Shown here one piece after another: positions 1 through 8,457 of a stretch of DNA of 64,000 nt. This DNA is from Subtercola sp. Z020 (lineage in GTDB: Bacteria; Actinomycetota; Actinomycetes; Actinomycetales; Microbacteriaceae): the NCBI RefSeq assembly GCF_002931235.1, contig NZ_PSTT01000071.1, forward strand, positions 1 to 64,000, given 5' to 3'. The notes under the pieces are model-generated. The model made no database searches and was not told the origin of the DNA. It worked only from the letters and a program-made list of their open reading frames with translations. The position numbers were made by a program, and so were the translations under genes. The first letter of the stretch is position 1; each line of letters starts with the position of its first letter.

Positions 1-122
1 GCCTCTAGCCGCACGCCCCCCCCCACTCTCGGGGTTTGGAGTGGCCTGCGCCCCGCACCACCGGCCGGGCGTCGCAGGCCACTCCAAACCCCGAGAGTGG
101 GGGGGGGCGTGCGGCTAGAGGC
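1..122. repeat. Perfect 50-bp inverted repeat at the purE 3' end
   Basis: Bases 1-50 are the exact reverse complement of 73-122, separated by a 22-nt loop (51-72). Each arm holds a run of nine C or G and its own small hairpin (CCACTC at 23-28 with GAGTGG at 39-44). The right arm includes the last codons and stop of purE. The left arm begins at base 1, so the repeat may continue beyond the window. It could be a very long terminator, a mobile palindromic element, or a fold-back artefact at a contig end. Confidence 0.9.
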
Positions 123-621
123 GGGACTGGAGGGCGGCGTTCTTCTGCTCGACGGAGGCCGTGAGGTTCTCGCGGTAGGCCGTGAGGGCGTCGGCGAGCG
201 AGGAGTCGGGCTCAGCCGCCGCGAGGATCTGCACCGCCAGCAGCGCAGCGTTCGTCGCCCCGCCGATCGAGACGGTCGCGACCGGGATGCCCGCGGGCAT
301 TTGCACGATGGAGAGCAGCGAGTCCATGCCGTCGAGGCGCGCCAGCGGCACCGGAACACCGATGACCGGCAGCGTGGTGACCGCCGCGAGCATGCCCGGC
401 AGGTGCGCCGCTCCCCCGGCGCCCGCGATGATGACCCGCAGCCCGCGGCTCCGCGCCGAGCGGCCGTAGTCGATCATCTTCTCGGGTGTACGGTGCGCCG
501 AGACGACCTGCACCTCGTGTGCGACACCGAAGTCCCGCAGCACCTCCACGGCCGCCTGCATGACCGAGTAGTCGGAGTCCGACCCCATGACGACACCGAC
601 GACGGGAAGTTCTCTGCTCAT
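115..621 (-). CDS. purE: N5-carboxyaminoimidazole ribonucleotide mutase PurE
   Basis: This 168-aa cytoplasmic enzyme converts N5-CAIR, the PurK product, into CAIR in de novo purine synthesis. The class I PurE motifs are complete: GSDSD at residues 13-17, SAHRTP at 41-46 and [10 protein letters not shown] at 67-76. The length is normal for the bacterial mutase. Its partner purK lies 3.7 kb away on the other strand, so the pair is split here. The ATG is preceded by TAGGCT with a 6-nt gap, suggesting a leaderless transcript of its own, started in the 21-nt gap to accD. The stop codon lies within the right arm of the 50-bp inverted repeat. Confidence 0.96.
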   Translation of the reverse strand: MSRELPVVGVVMGSDSDYSVMQAAVEVLRDFGVAHEVQVVSAHRTPEKMIDYGRSARSRGLRVIIAGAGGAAHLPGMLAAVTTLPVIGVPVPLARLDGMDSLLSIVQMPAGIPVATVSIGGATNAALLAVQILAAAEPDSSLADALTAYRENLTASVEQKNAALQSRL

Positions 622-627
622 GCCGCC

Positions 628-633
628 AGCCTA
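628..633 (-). promoter_or_regulatory. -10 box of purE (leaderless)
   Basis: TAGGCT on the - strand ends 6 nt before the purE ATG, so transcription would begin at or next to the start codon. Confidence 0.6.
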
Positions 634-642
634 CCGGCGGGC

Positions 643-2244
643 CTAGAGCGGGATGTTCCCGTGCTTCTTCGCCGGCAGCGACGCCCGCTTCGTGCGGAGG
701 GCGCGCAGCCCCTTCACGATCGCCACCCGCGTCGCCGCGGGCTCGATCACGCCGTCGAGTTCGCCGCGCTCGGCCGCGAGGAACGGCGACGCCACGTTGT
801 ACGTGTACTCATTCGCCAGCTTCGTGCGCACCGCCGCGACATCCTCCCCCGCATCTTCTGCGCGCTTGATCTCGGGACGGTACAGGATGTTCACCGCACC
901 CTGCCCGCCCATCACCGCGATCTCGGCCGTCGGCCAGGCGAGGTTGAGGTCGGCGCCGAGCTGCTTCGAGCCCATCACAATGTACGCGCCGCCGTAGGCC
1001 TTCCGCACGATGACCGTGATCAGCGGAACCGTCGCCTCGGCGTACGCGTAGAGCAGCTTCGCGCCGCGACGGATGACCCCGGTCCACTCCTGGTCGGTGC
1101 CGGGCAGGTACCCGGGAACATCCACCAGCGTCACGATCGGAATGGAGAACGCGTCGCAGAAGCGGACGAACCGCGCCGCCTTCTCGCCCGCCTCGATGTT
1201 CAGCGTGCCGGCCATCGCGTTCGGCTGGTTCGCGATGATGCCCACCGAGCGCCCCTCGACGCGGGCGAACCCGATGAGGATGTTCGGGGCGTACAGCGGC
1301 TGCACCTCGAGGAAGTCGCCGTGGTCGACGATGTGCTCGATGATCGTGTGCATGTCGTACGGCTGATTCGGGCTGTCGGGGATGATCGTGTTGAGCTTGT
1401 GGTCACTGTCGGTGATCTCGAGCTCGGCCGTCGATTCGTACACCGGCAGTTCGGCGAGGTTGTTGTCGGGCAGGTAGCCGAGCAGCGTGCGCACGTAGTC
1501 GAGCGCGTCGTCTTCGTCGCTGGCGAGGTAGTGCGAGACGCCCGAGACGGTGTTGTGCGTGAGCGCCCCGCCGAGCTCCTCCATGCCGACGTCTTCGCCG
1601 GTCACGGTCTTGATCACGTCGGGGCCGGTCACGAACATCTGGCTGGTCTTGTCGACCATGATCACGAAGTCGGTGAGGGCGGGTGAGTACACCGCGCCGC
1701 CCGCCGCCGGGCCCATGATGATGGAGATCTGCGGGATGACGCCCGACGCCTGCGTGTTGCGGCGGAAGATCTCGCCGTATTTGCCGAGCGCGACGACGCC
1801 CTCCTGGATGCGCGCCCCACCCGAGTCGAGCATGCCGATGATCGGCACGCCGGTCTTCAGCGCCAGGTCCATCACCTTGATGATCTTCTCGCCGGCCACC
1901 TCGCCGAGCGACCCGCCGAAGATCGTGAAGTCCTGCGCGTAGACGGCGACCTGCCGGCCGTGGATCGTGCCGGTGCCGGTGACGACCGCGTCACCGTAGG
2001 GGCGCTTCTTCTCCATGCCGAAGGCGTGGGTGCGGTGGCGCACGAACTCGTCGAGCTCGACGAACGAGCCGTGGTCGAGAAGCTGCTCGATGCGCTCGCG
2101 GGCGGTCTTCTTGCCCTTCGCGTGCTGCTTCGCGATCGCGGCCTCACCCGACTGCGTGACAGCCTCGTGGTAGCGGTTCTTGAGGTCGGTCAGCTTGCCG
2201 GCAGTGGTGTACATGTCGGGGCCTGAGGTGGTTTCGTCGCTCAC
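643..2244 (-). CDS. accD: Acyl-CoA/propionyl-CoA carboxylase carboxyltransferase (beta) subunit
   Basis: This 533-aa carboxyltransferase moves the carboxyl group from carboxybiotin to acetyl- or propionyl-CoA, giving malonyl- or methylmalonyl-CoA. The N-terminal half has GGARIQEGV near 142-150 and [13 protein letters not shown] at 178-190. The C-terminal half has [12 protein letters not shown] near 415-430, and the protein ends in the GNIPL tail usual for this family. birA is divergent next door, and the epsilon subunit (5.5 kb) and AccA3 (11.4 kb) are close, so the whole enzyme is encoded in this stretch. It starts with GTG, 8 nt after TAGAGT. Acyl-chain preference cannot be read from the sequence. 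Confidence 0.95.
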   Translation of the reverse strand: MSDETTSGPDMYTTAGKLTDLKNRYHEAVTQSGEAAIAKQHAKGKKTARERIEQLLDHGSFVELDEFVRHRTHAFGMEKKRPYGDAVVTGTGTIHGRQVAVYAQDFTIFGGSLGEVAGEKIIKVMDLALKTGVPIIGMLDSGGARIQEGVVALGKYGEIFRRNTQASGVIPQISIIMGPAAGGAVYSPALTDFVIMVDKTSQMFVTGPDVIKTVTGEDVGMEELGGALTHNTVSGVSHYLASDEDDALDYVRTLLGYLPDNNLAELPVYESTAELEITDSDHKLNTIIPDSPNQPYDMHTIIEHIVDHGDFLEVQPLYAPNILIGFARVEGRSVGIIANQPNAMAGTLNIEAGEKAARFVRFCDAFSIPIVTLVDVPGYLPGTDQEWTGVIRRGAKLLYAYAEATVPLITVIVRKAYGGAYIVMGSKQLGADLNLAWPTAEIAVMGGQGAVNILYRPEIKRAEDAGEDVAAVRTKLANEYTYNVASPFLAAERGELDGVIEPAATRVAIVKGLRALRTKRASLPAKKHGNIPL

Positions 2245-2252
2245 GGGAGTTC

Positions 2253-2258
2253 ACTCTA
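2253..2258 (-). promoter_or_regulatory. -10 box of accD (leaderless)
   Basis: TAGAGT on the - strand lies 8 nt before the GTG start. It is in the 109-bp divergent gap shared with birA. Confidence 0.55.
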
Positions 2259-2341
2259 CCGGCCAACACTTCGGGCGAGCCGTTGACGATTTCCTCCACA
2301 TTCTCTCGGTGTTGCCAGAGGTTTCCGTGACCCGGGCACCC

Positions 2342-2347
2342 TAGGGT
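2342..2347 (+). promoter_or_regulatory. -10 box of birA (leaderless)
   Basis: TAGGGT ends 6 nt before the birA ATG. No Shine-Dalgarno sequence is present. Confidence 0.55.
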
Positions 2348-2353
2348 CGAGGT

Positions 2354-3169
2354 ATGCACGCCGAGAAGAGCCGAACACTGGTGCCGCGCCTCGACTGGCT
2401 GGCCGAGGCGGGGTCGACGAACTCCGTTCTCGTCGCGCACGCGGGCGGGCCGGATGCCGCGGGCTGGCCCGATCTCTCTGTGGTCGTCACCGACAACCAG
2501 ACCGCTGGCCGTGGCCGCCTCGGCCGCGTCTGGTCGGCGCCCGCGGGCGCCTCGCTCGCGATCTCGCTGCTGCTCCGCCCCGCGCTTCCCTCGGGCGCCC
2601 CGCTGCCCGTGTCGTCGCTCGGCTGGATTCCGCTGATCGGCGGCGCGGCGATGGCCAGCGCGGCGAACACCGTGCTGGCCGGAGCCGCGACTGCCTCGGT
2701 GAAATGGCCGAACGACGTTCTCATCGACGGTCGCAAGGTGTCGGGGGTGCTCTCCGAGCTCCTTGCCGGTCCGAACGGCGCCCCCGCGGGCGTCGTCGTG
2801 GGCGCAGGGGTCAACCTCTTTCTCACGGCCGAGCAGCTGCCGGTGGCCACCGCAACCTCGCTCGCCCTCGCCGGCGCCACCGGTTTCGGCGCAGACGATG
2901 TTCTCGCGGCCTACCTCGGCGCGATCATCCCGCTCTACCGCGCGTTCGTGGCGGCGAACGGGGATGCCGCGGCCAGCGGTGTGGCGGCGGCCGTCACGGC
3001 CCTCTGCGGCACCCTGGGCCAGTCTGTGCGGGTCGAACTGCCGACGGGCGAGACCGTCGTGGGCCGGGCCTCCGCCCTCGACTCCGACGGGCGGCTCGTG
3101 GTCACCCGCGACGACGGGCAGGGCACCCTGGTCGTGTCGGCGGGCGACGTGACCCACCTCAGGTACTGA
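2354..3169 (+). CDS. birA: Biotin--[acetyl-CoA carboxylase] ligase BirA
   Basis: This 271-aa ligase activates biotin as biotinyl-AMP and attaches it to the carrier lysine of AccA3. The biotinyl-AMP loop TAGRGRLG is at 50-57 and KWPND, which includes the catalytic lysine, at 117-121. A C-terminal SH3-like domain follows. There is no N-terminal helix-turn-helix, so it is a monofunctional group I ligase that should not act as a repressor. It is divergent from accD. The next gene begins 5 nt after its stop and is probably co-transcribed. Confidence 0.95.
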   Translation: MHAEKSRTLVPRLDWLAEAGSTNSVLVAHAGGPDAAGWPDLSVVVTDNQTAGRGRLGRVWSAPAGASLAISLLLRPALPSGAPLPVSSLGWIPLIGGAAMASAANTVLAGAATASVKWPNDVLIDGRKVSGVLSELLAGPNGAPAGVVVGAGVNLFLTAEQLPVATATSLALAGATGFGADDVLAAYLGAIIPLYRAFVAANGDAAASGVAAAVTALCGTLGQSVRVELPTGETVVGRASALDSDGRLVVTRDDGQGTLVVSAGDVTHLRY

Positions 3170-3174
3170 CGCCG

Positions 3175-3687
3175 ATGACCGACTTCACTGCGGTCGTGCG
3201 CCCCGAGCTGCCGCCGGAGCGCATCGTCGCCCGGTACCGCTCACACAGCCGCGCGCTGTTCTGGCCGTCGGTCGCCCTGGTCGCCATCGCCACAGCGAGC
3301 GGGTACTTTCTCGGCCGGTTCGCGGTGGAGTGGCAGAACACGGCGGCGCTGGCGGCCGCGATCGTGCTCGCGGTGCTGTTCTGGCTGCTGCCGACGCTCC
3401 GCTGGCTCGCGAGACGGTGCACGGTCACCACGAGGCGGGTGATCAGCGTGCGCGGGCTCGTCGTGCGCGAGAGGCAGGAGGCATCGCTGCTGCGCGGCTT
3501 CGACGTGACGCTGCGGCGGCGCGGGCTGCAACCGCTCTTCCGCTCGGGGGATGTCACCGTGCACTCGGGCTCGGAGCATCCACTGGTCATCAGCGACCTG
3601 CCCGACGCCGGGCTGATCGTCGCCGCGCTCACCGAGCTGGGTGACGACGCCTACGCGCACGGGGCCCGGCGCCCGCAGTTCGAGTGA
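3175..3687 (+). CDS. PH domain-containing membrane protein (bPH2/DUF304-like)
   Basis: This 170-aa protein has two hydrophobic helices at about residues 28-48 and 55-72, then a bacterial PH-like domain with the typical segment TVTTRRVISVRGLVVR. Such proteins sit in the cytoplasmic membrane; their function is mostly unknown. It begins 5 nt after birA in the same direction, an arrangement common in actinobacteria. Assignment rests on the membrane pair followed by the PH-like pattern. Confidence 0.8.
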   Translation: MTDFTAVVRPELPPERIVARYRSHSRALFWPSVALVAIATASGYFLGRFAVEWQNTAALAAAIVLAVLFWLLPTLRWLARRCTVTTRRVISVRGLVVRERQEASLLRGFDVTLRRRGLQPLFRSGDVTVHSGSEHPLVISDLPDAGLIVAALTELGDDAYAHGARRPQFE

Positions 3688-3696
3688 CGGGGGTCG

Positions 3697-4335
3697 TCAG
3701 TTGCTGACGAGGGCCTTGTCGCGTTCGGCGGCGACGGCGGCGATCTTCTGCATGCCGTCGCTGCGCTGCTCGCCGTAGACCCAGTAGCGGTAGAGCACGA
3801 AACGGAACGCGGTGCCGAGAGCGAGGCCCACGACGTTCGCCGCGATGTTCGTGGCCAGCACGCTGGTCAGGCCGAGCACGTGGTGGGTGAACCAGATGCA
3901 GGCTTCGGCGATGACGAGGCCGCCCACCGAGACGAGGGCGTACTCGACGAGTTCGAGGCCGACGTTCTTGCGCCGGTTCTCCCGAAAGGTCCAGTAGCGG
4001 TTGCCGATCCAGTTGAAGACGATGGCGACAGAGGTGCTGATCAGCTTCGCGCCGATGGCCGTGGCGAAGAAGTGGCCCGTACCGAATGCGCCGAGGAACA
4101 GCAGGTTGAACAGGCCAACATCGATGAGGAAACCCGCGAACCCGACGACCCCGAACTTGACTGCGTAGGTGAGAAAGCCGTTCCAGGCGCGCTCAGCCAG
4201 TCGTTTCAACCCGTTCAAACCGTATGCTTTCCCGCGGCGCCCTGACAGGAATACGAATCGGCCCGCTGTTTCATGAGATTGTGTTTGTTCAACGACTATA
4301 GGTGACGCTCCCGTTCTGTGGCTGAATCTGAACAC
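3697..4335 (-). CDS. GtrA-like membrane protein
   Basis: This protein has four membrane helices in the GtrA pattern: KFGVVGFAGFLIDVGLFNLL, then an FNWIGNRYWTF motif, then two more helices. The family acts in cell-surface polysaccharide assembly, often by moving lipid-linked sugars. The longest frame starts with GTG at 4335, but its first 35-40 codons have much lower third-position GC than the rest and no good ribosome site. In-frame TTG codons at 4218 and 4209 may be the true start, with TACGGT just upstream. The 4335 start is therefore uncertain. The gene is divergent from purK. Confidence 0.75.
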   Translation of the reverse strand: MFRFSHRTGASPIVVEQTQSHETAGRFVFLSGRRGKAYGLNGLKRLAERAWNGFLTYAVKFGVVGFAGFLIDVGLFNLLFLGAFGTGHFFATAIGAKLISTSVAIVFNWIGNRYWTFRENRRKNVGLELVEYALVSVGGLVIAEACIWFTHHVLGLTSVLATNIAANVVGLALGTAFRFVLYRYWVYGEQRSDGMQKIAAVAAERDKALVSN

Positions 4336-4360
4336 CCTCCCGTCACCTGCACAGCTTCAG

Positions 4361-4366
4361 TACAGT
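4361..4366 (+). promoter_or_regulatory. -10 box of purK (leaderless)
   Basis: TACAGT ends 6 nt before the purK GTG. Confidence 0.55.
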
Positions 4367-4372
4367 GGGTGG

Positions 4373-5533
4373 GTGACTTTACGCGTAGGTGTGATCGGTG
4401 GCGGCCAGCTGGCCCGGATGATGATTCCCGCGGCGGTGAACCTCGGCCTCGAGCTCGACGTTCTGGCCGAAACAGAGGGTTCCTCGGCGCGACTGGCCGC
4501 GACGGCGGTGGGCGACTACCGCGACGCCGAGACGGTTCTGCGTTTCGCCGAGACGGTCGACGTGGTCACCTTCGACCACGAACACGTGCCTGAGTCGATT
4601 CTCAGACAACTCGTCGCCGCCGGGCACTCCGTGCAGCCGGGCCCGGATGCGCTGCGCTTCGCGCAGGACAAGCTCGACATGCGCCGGCGCCTGGGTGAGC
4701 TCGGTGTTCCGATGCCCGACTGGGCCGAGGTGCGCAGCGAGCAGGAGCTCGAGGCCTTCCTCACCGACCACGGCGGCGAAGCGGTGGTGAAGACGGCGCG
4801 AGGCGGTTACGACGGCAAGGGTGTGCGCCTCGTCTCCGACGCCGCAGAGGCCGCGGACTGGTTCACGGCGCTGAGCGAAGACGGCCGGGGCGGTGCCCTC
4901 CTCGTCGAGGAGCGCGTCGACTTCTCGCGCGAGCTCGCGCAACTCGTGGCCCGGCGACCCTCCGGCGACACCGCCCTGTGGCCGGTCGTCGAGACGGTGC
5001 AGCGCCGCGGCGTCTGCAGCGAGGTGTTCGCCCCCGCGCCGGGAGTGTCGGCCCGCGTCGCAGAGGCCGCGGCATCCATCGCCACACTGATCGCCACAGA
5101 ACTCGGGGTGACCGGCGTGCTCGCGGTCGAACTCTTCGAGACGACGGATGATCGGCTGCTCGTCAACGAACTGGCCATGCGGCCGCACAACAGCGGTCAC
5201 TGGTCGATCGACGGCGCGGTCACGAGCCAGTTCGAGCAGCACCTGCGGGCCGTGCTCGACCTGCCGCTCGGCGACACCAGCCCCACCGCCCCGGTCAGCG
5301 TGATGGTCAACATTCTGGGTGGCCCGGCCACCGGCACCCTCGCCGACCAGTACCCGCACGCCCTGGCCGACCAGCCGGCGGCGAAGGTTCACAACTACGG
5401 CAAGGAGCCGCGACCCGGCCGGAAGGTCGGGCACGTCACCGTCGTCGGAGACGATCTCGACACCGCGGTCTTTCGGGCGCGGGCGGCCGCAGCCCTGCTC
5501 GGCGCCGACCTCGGAGACGGGGCGGCGTCGTGA
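4373..5533 (+). CDS. purK: 5-(carboxyamino)imidazole ribonucleotide synthase PurK
   Basis: This 386-aa ATP-grasp enzyme uses ATP and bicarbonate to carboxylate AIR to N5-CAIR, the substrate of PurE. GGGQLARM at 9-16 is the N-terminal nucleotide-fold motif, GGYDGKG at 144-150 is the flexible ATP loop, and the C-terminal segment HNYGKEPRPGRKVGH is typical. Translation starts at GTG without a leader. The stop overlaps the next start by 4 nt (GTGA), which couples it to the carboxylase epsilon subunit. Confidence 0.96.
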   Translation: MTLRVGVIGGGQLARMMIPAAVNLGLELDVLAETEGSSARLAATAVGDYRDAETVLRFAETVDVVTFDHEHVPESILRQLVAAGHSVQPGPDALRFAQDKLDMRRRLGELGVPMPDWAEVRSEQELEAFLTDHGGEAVVKTARGGYDGKGVRLVSDAAEAADWFTALSEDGRGGALLVEERVDFSRELAQLVARRPSGDTALWPVVETVQRRGVCSEVFAPAPGVSARVAEAAASIATLIATELGVTGVLAVELFETTDDRLLVNELAMRPHNSGHWSIDGAVTSQFEQHLRAVLDLPLGDTSPTAPVSVMVNILGGPATGTLADQYPHALADQPAAKVHNYGKEPRPGRKVGHVTVVGDDLDTAVFRARAAAALLGADLGDGAAS

Positions 5534-5790
5534 GTGACGCGGAGCGCACCGGCGGCGCAGGGCCCACGGCCCACGCAGGGCCCACCCCCGACGCGCCGGC
5601 CGTCGTCGTGACGACCGGCAACGCGACCCCCGTCGAGATCGCTGCCATCACCGCCGTGATCAGCGGACTGCTCGCCGAAGAGGGCGAGGCGCGCCGCGAG
5701 GAGGAGCCCGTGGGCACGAGCGCGTGGCAGCGCAGCCAGCGCGCGCTTCGCGGCACCCTGCAGCCCGGCCCCGGGCGCTGGGTCGACTGA
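5530..5790 (+). CDS. Acyl-CoA carboxylase epsilon subunit
   Basis: This 86-aa protein matches the small actinobacterial epsilon subunits that bridge the biotin carboxylase and carboxyltransferase parts of acyl-CoA carboxylase. The core GNATPVEIAAITAVISGLL is followed by SAWQRSQR and a GPGRW end, as in the family. The first 25 residues are low-complexity Ala/Gly/Pro. It is translationally coupled to purK through a GTGA overlap. A hairpin-filled gap follows it. Confidence 0.85.
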   Translation: MSDAERTGGAGPTAHAGPTPDAPAVVVTTGNATPVEIAAITAVISGLLAEEGEARREEEPVGTSAWQRSQRALRGTLQPGPGRWVD

Positions 5791-5825
5791 CAGCCCCGTT
5801 CAGCCATCGCCCTCACAGGTGAGCG

Positions 5826-6108
5826 GAAACGTCGATTCCGACGTTTCGAACGAGTGTCCCCCAAAGTGCCGACTAGGCAGATTCCCTGCCTCGCGGCACT
5901 ATTACAAGTGCTTGGTGTCTCTCATTCGAGTTTCACCGCCAGGCGCTCGCTATCTAGGGTAAGTAGGCGAGTGCCTGGGGGCGAGTCACGGTCGTATTCG
6001 GGTTACGACCGTGGCCCGAGAACTGCTGGGGGTTGGCGTTTCGCCGGCCCCCAGTATCTTTCGCAGGCACCGGGGGGTGCCTGGCGGGAGGGGCGTCGCA
6101 GCGCCCCT
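5826..6108 (+). ncRNA. Array of seven consecutive hairpins, possible structured RNA
   Basis: The 325-bp gap between two convergent genes is filled by hairpins at 5826-5847 (9-bp stem), 5865-5900 (7+6 bp with an internal loop), 5939-5978 (12 bp), 5987-6013 (10 bp perfect), 6026-6054 (13 bp), 6064-6083 (8 bp, GGGG loop) and 6089-6108 (7 bp). The three non-Watson-Crick positions (one in the third hairpin, two in the fifth) are G-U in a + strand transcript but C-A on the other strand. That favours a + strand RNA, perhaps the 3' end of the purK transcript. The last hairpin lies 7 nt beyond the stop of the opposing gene and may terminate that operon. No known RNA family is recognised. Confidence 0.55.
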
Positions 6109-6115
6109 GTTCCGC

Positions 6116-7144
6116 CTATTTCGGAATCTCTAGCCACTCCGCCACTTCGGCGTCGTCGCCGCCGTTGCCGAGCACGGCTGCCGTGGGGTCGTCGCCGCCG
6201 CGCAGCCCCACCACTGTGACCGCGGCCGTGCTGCTGTCCACACCCGTCCGCACGATGAGCCGGTCGGCGTGGGAGCGCGAGATCTGGTCGGCCAGCCGGG
6301 AATGGATGCGGGTGCGGGCCCGGTCGGAGAGATCGTCGAGACCGCCGTCGTCGAGCAGCGTCACCTCGATTCCGCGCCGCCTCGCCGCCAGCACCTCTGT
6401 TCGCACGTCTTCGTTCAGCAGTCGACGGCCGCGGATCTCGTCGCGGATCGCCCCCTCGAGGTGCAGGCACTCGCGACGATCCTCCGCGCTGATCGATCCG
6501 CCGGAGTCGACGATGTGGTGCAGCATCGGGCCGGCGACCCTGTTCATGTTGTCGAGGCGGTAGCGCCCCTCGGTCAGCTGCGCCTCCTGCGTCGCGTGCC
6601 AGGCCGCCGCGTCGAGTTCCGCGCGGGCGAAGAGGCTGGTGTCGCGGGTCGCCCGGCCGAGAGCCCGGCTGAGCGCCTGGGCGACGGCGACCCACACAGA
6701 GCTGCCGATCCAGCCCGTCGTGGTGAGGGCGAGCGGGTTGGCCCACACCATGATGAGAACCGCAAGGCCGGCGATGCCGAGCCACGCGAAGGGGGCGCGG
6801 CGCCGCACGGCGGTGATCGTCAGCAGCGTTCCGACCGCCGCGACCGGCCAGGTGGCGTAGCCGTTCGTGACGGAGCCGTCGAGCTGTGACAGCACGAGCC
6901 CCGTGACCGCCATGCTCACGACCACGTTGAACACGGCTATCCAGAGCGGCATCTCGGTGGGGCTGCTCGGCCAGAGGCTCACGGCCGTCGCGACGGCGTA
7001 GAGCACCATCGCCACGATCACCGGCACGGGTGAGCGAGGGGTGTCGAGCGAGTACACCGCGAGAATCAGGTGATACGCCGAGAAGAGCGCGGCGAGCGCC
7101 AGTACAGACCAGCGGGCGATGGCGTTCACGACAGGGGCCGCCAT
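6116..7144 (-). CDS. Membrane protein with degenerate histidine-kinase-like cytoplasmic region
   Basis: This 342-aa protein has about five membrane helices in residues 8-160, then a soluble part with a helical segment containing MLHHIVD and a mixed alpha/beta end. The layout copies a DesK-like kinase, but no N-box asparagine and no DxGxG or GLxxxxER boxes can be seen, so ATP binding is doubtful. It starts 19 nt before the stop of the kinase gene upstream and is surely co-expressed with it. It could be a partner or inhibitor of that kinase, or a signal sensor. The kinase link is an inference from layout and position. Confidence 0.6.
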   Translation of the reverse strand: MAAPVVNAIARWSVLALAALFSAYHLILAVYSLDTPRSPVPVIVAMVLYAVATAVSLWPSSPTEMPLWIAVFNVVVSMAVTGLVLSQLDGSVTNGYATWPVAAVGTLLTITAVRRRAPFAWLGIAGLAVLIMVWANPLALTTTGWIGSSVWVAVAQALSRALGRATRDTSLFARAELDAAAWHATQEAQLTEGRYRLDNMNRVAGPMLHHIVDSGGSISAEDRRECLHLEGAIRDEIRGRRLLNEDVRTEVLAARRRGIEVTLLDDGGLDDLSDRARTRIHSRLADQISRSHADRLIVRTGVDSSTAAVTVVGLRGGDDPTAAVLGNGGDDAEVAEWLEIPK

Positions 7145-8457
7145 TCGATGATGATGGATGTTCCGCCGCCCGGCATCGAGAGCACGCTGACCGTGCCGCC
7201 GACCGCCGCCATGCGTTCGCGGATCGAGACGCGAAGACCGAGGCGGGCGTGCGGAACCCCGTTCACGTCGAACCCGCACCCCGTGTCGGAGACCTGCACG
7301 GTGAGGCCGGACTCCGCGTTGCACTGCACCACCACGGTGCGCGCGACATCCCGCTCCTCGTCGCTCGGGCCGCCGGCTCCCGCAGCGCCCAGCCCGGTTG
7401 CGCCGCTCGCGCCGTTCGCGCTTGCGCCGTTCGCGCTCGCCTCGCTGCCGCCCGCCCCCGCGTGCTGCAGGCTGTTGATCAGCGCCTGCTGGGCCGCGGT
7501 GAAGACGGCCTCGGCGACCGGGCCGGGCAGCCGGGTGTCGTCGACTCCCGCCGACGCGAAGCCGATGCGCGGGCTGAGCAGCCGGGCGGCGTCGGCCAGC
7601 CGGTCGGCCAGCTGGCTCGCCGGCACCTCCTGCTCGGGGTCGAACGCCACGGGCGCCTCCTGCAGCGTCTGCAGGGCCCGTACGCTCATCTCGACGGCCG
7701 CGCGCCTGTCCTCCTCGGTCTCGGCCCGGGCCGCAGCGATGAGGGTGCTGAGCACCGTGTCGTGCACGAGGGCGTCGACGCGGGAGCGTTCGAGTTCTGC
7801 GGCGTGATTGCGCGCGGCCCGCGCGTACTGCTCCATCGCCGTGGACTGGGCGGCATCCACCCGCACGGCGGCCGCACGGATCGAGGTGATCGTCGCGAGC
7901 GCGAAGGCGCCGAGCAGCACGACGTAGAACCCGTCGAGCAGGGCGAGGGCCAGGGGCGCCGCGCCACCGGCCGGCTGCGTACGGATCAGAACGTAGATGA
8001 CGGTGATGTCGACGATGTAGAGCACGGCCCAACGCGGCGAGAACGCGATCACGGCGAAGATCATCGAGATGGTGATGAGGTACCAGAGCCACGGTTGGTC
8101 GGCGACCACGGTCGGCCCGTGCAGCAACCCGGCCGGCCAGAGAGCGAGCGCGACCGTGTAGACCACGGTGAAGATTCCCATCACCACCTTCGCCGGGCGG
8201 GGGCCTCCGCGGTTCAGCGCCGCCAGAACCATCACGACGAACAGCAGACCGAAGAGCACGAGGGCGATCGCCAGCGCGAACCCGTCGTGCAGGTAGACCG
8301 ACGACGCACTCACGGCGGGAATCGTCTGCACGGCGAAGACGAGCGCGAAGATGGCGGCGGCGCGCGTCAGGATGCGCTCGACCCGCGCACGGCTGATCGC
8401 ACCGCGCAGGCGGAGCGGTGTCGGCCCGGCGGCAGCGGTCTGCCTAACGACCGACAT
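7126..8457 (-). CDS. DesK-like sensor histidine kinase
   Basis: This 443-aa membrane kinase has about six helices in residues 30-195, a dimerisation helix with phospho-acceptor His232 in DALVHDTVLS, and a GHKL ATPase domain: N-box AAQQALINSLQHA at 321-333, DTGCGF at 391-396 and LGLRVSIRERM at 406-416. Between the N-box and the next strand is a low-complexity Ala/Gly/Ser insertion of about 35 residues (334-369) not usual in the family. It overlaps the response regulator gene by 14 nt and the downstream membrane protein gene by 19 nt. The signal is unknown. Confidence 0.85.
   Translation of the reverse strand: MSVVRQTAAAGPTPLRLRGAISRARVERILTRAAAIFALVFAVQTIPAVSASSVYLHDGFALAIALVLFGLLFVVMVLAALNRGGPRPAKVVMGIFTVVYTVALALWPAGLLHGPTVVADQPWLWYLITISMIFAVIAFSPRWAVLYIVDITVIYVLIRTQPAGGAAPLALALLDGFYVVLLGAFALATITSIRAAAVRVDAAQSTAMEQYARAARNHAAELERSRVDALVHDTVLSTLIAAARAETEEDRRAAVEMSVRALQTLQEAPVAFDPEQEVPASQLADRLADAARLLSPRIGFASAGVDDTRLPGPVAEAVFTAAQQALINSLQHAGAGGSEASANGASANGASGATGLGAAGAGGPSDEERDVARTVVVQCNAESGLTVQVSDTGCGFDVNGVPHARLGLRVSIRERMAAVGGTVSVLSMPGGGTSIIIEWRPLS

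Noticed and set aside
97-1686. 529-codon + strand frame over purE and accD
   Set aside because: Antisense to two well-supported genes, and its composition is that of a shadow frame.
7145-8092. Extension of the membrane protein frame to 8092
   Set aside because: It is out of frame with the kinase gene that occupies this DNA, and is Arg-rich shadow sequence; ATG 7144 begins a normal membrane helix.
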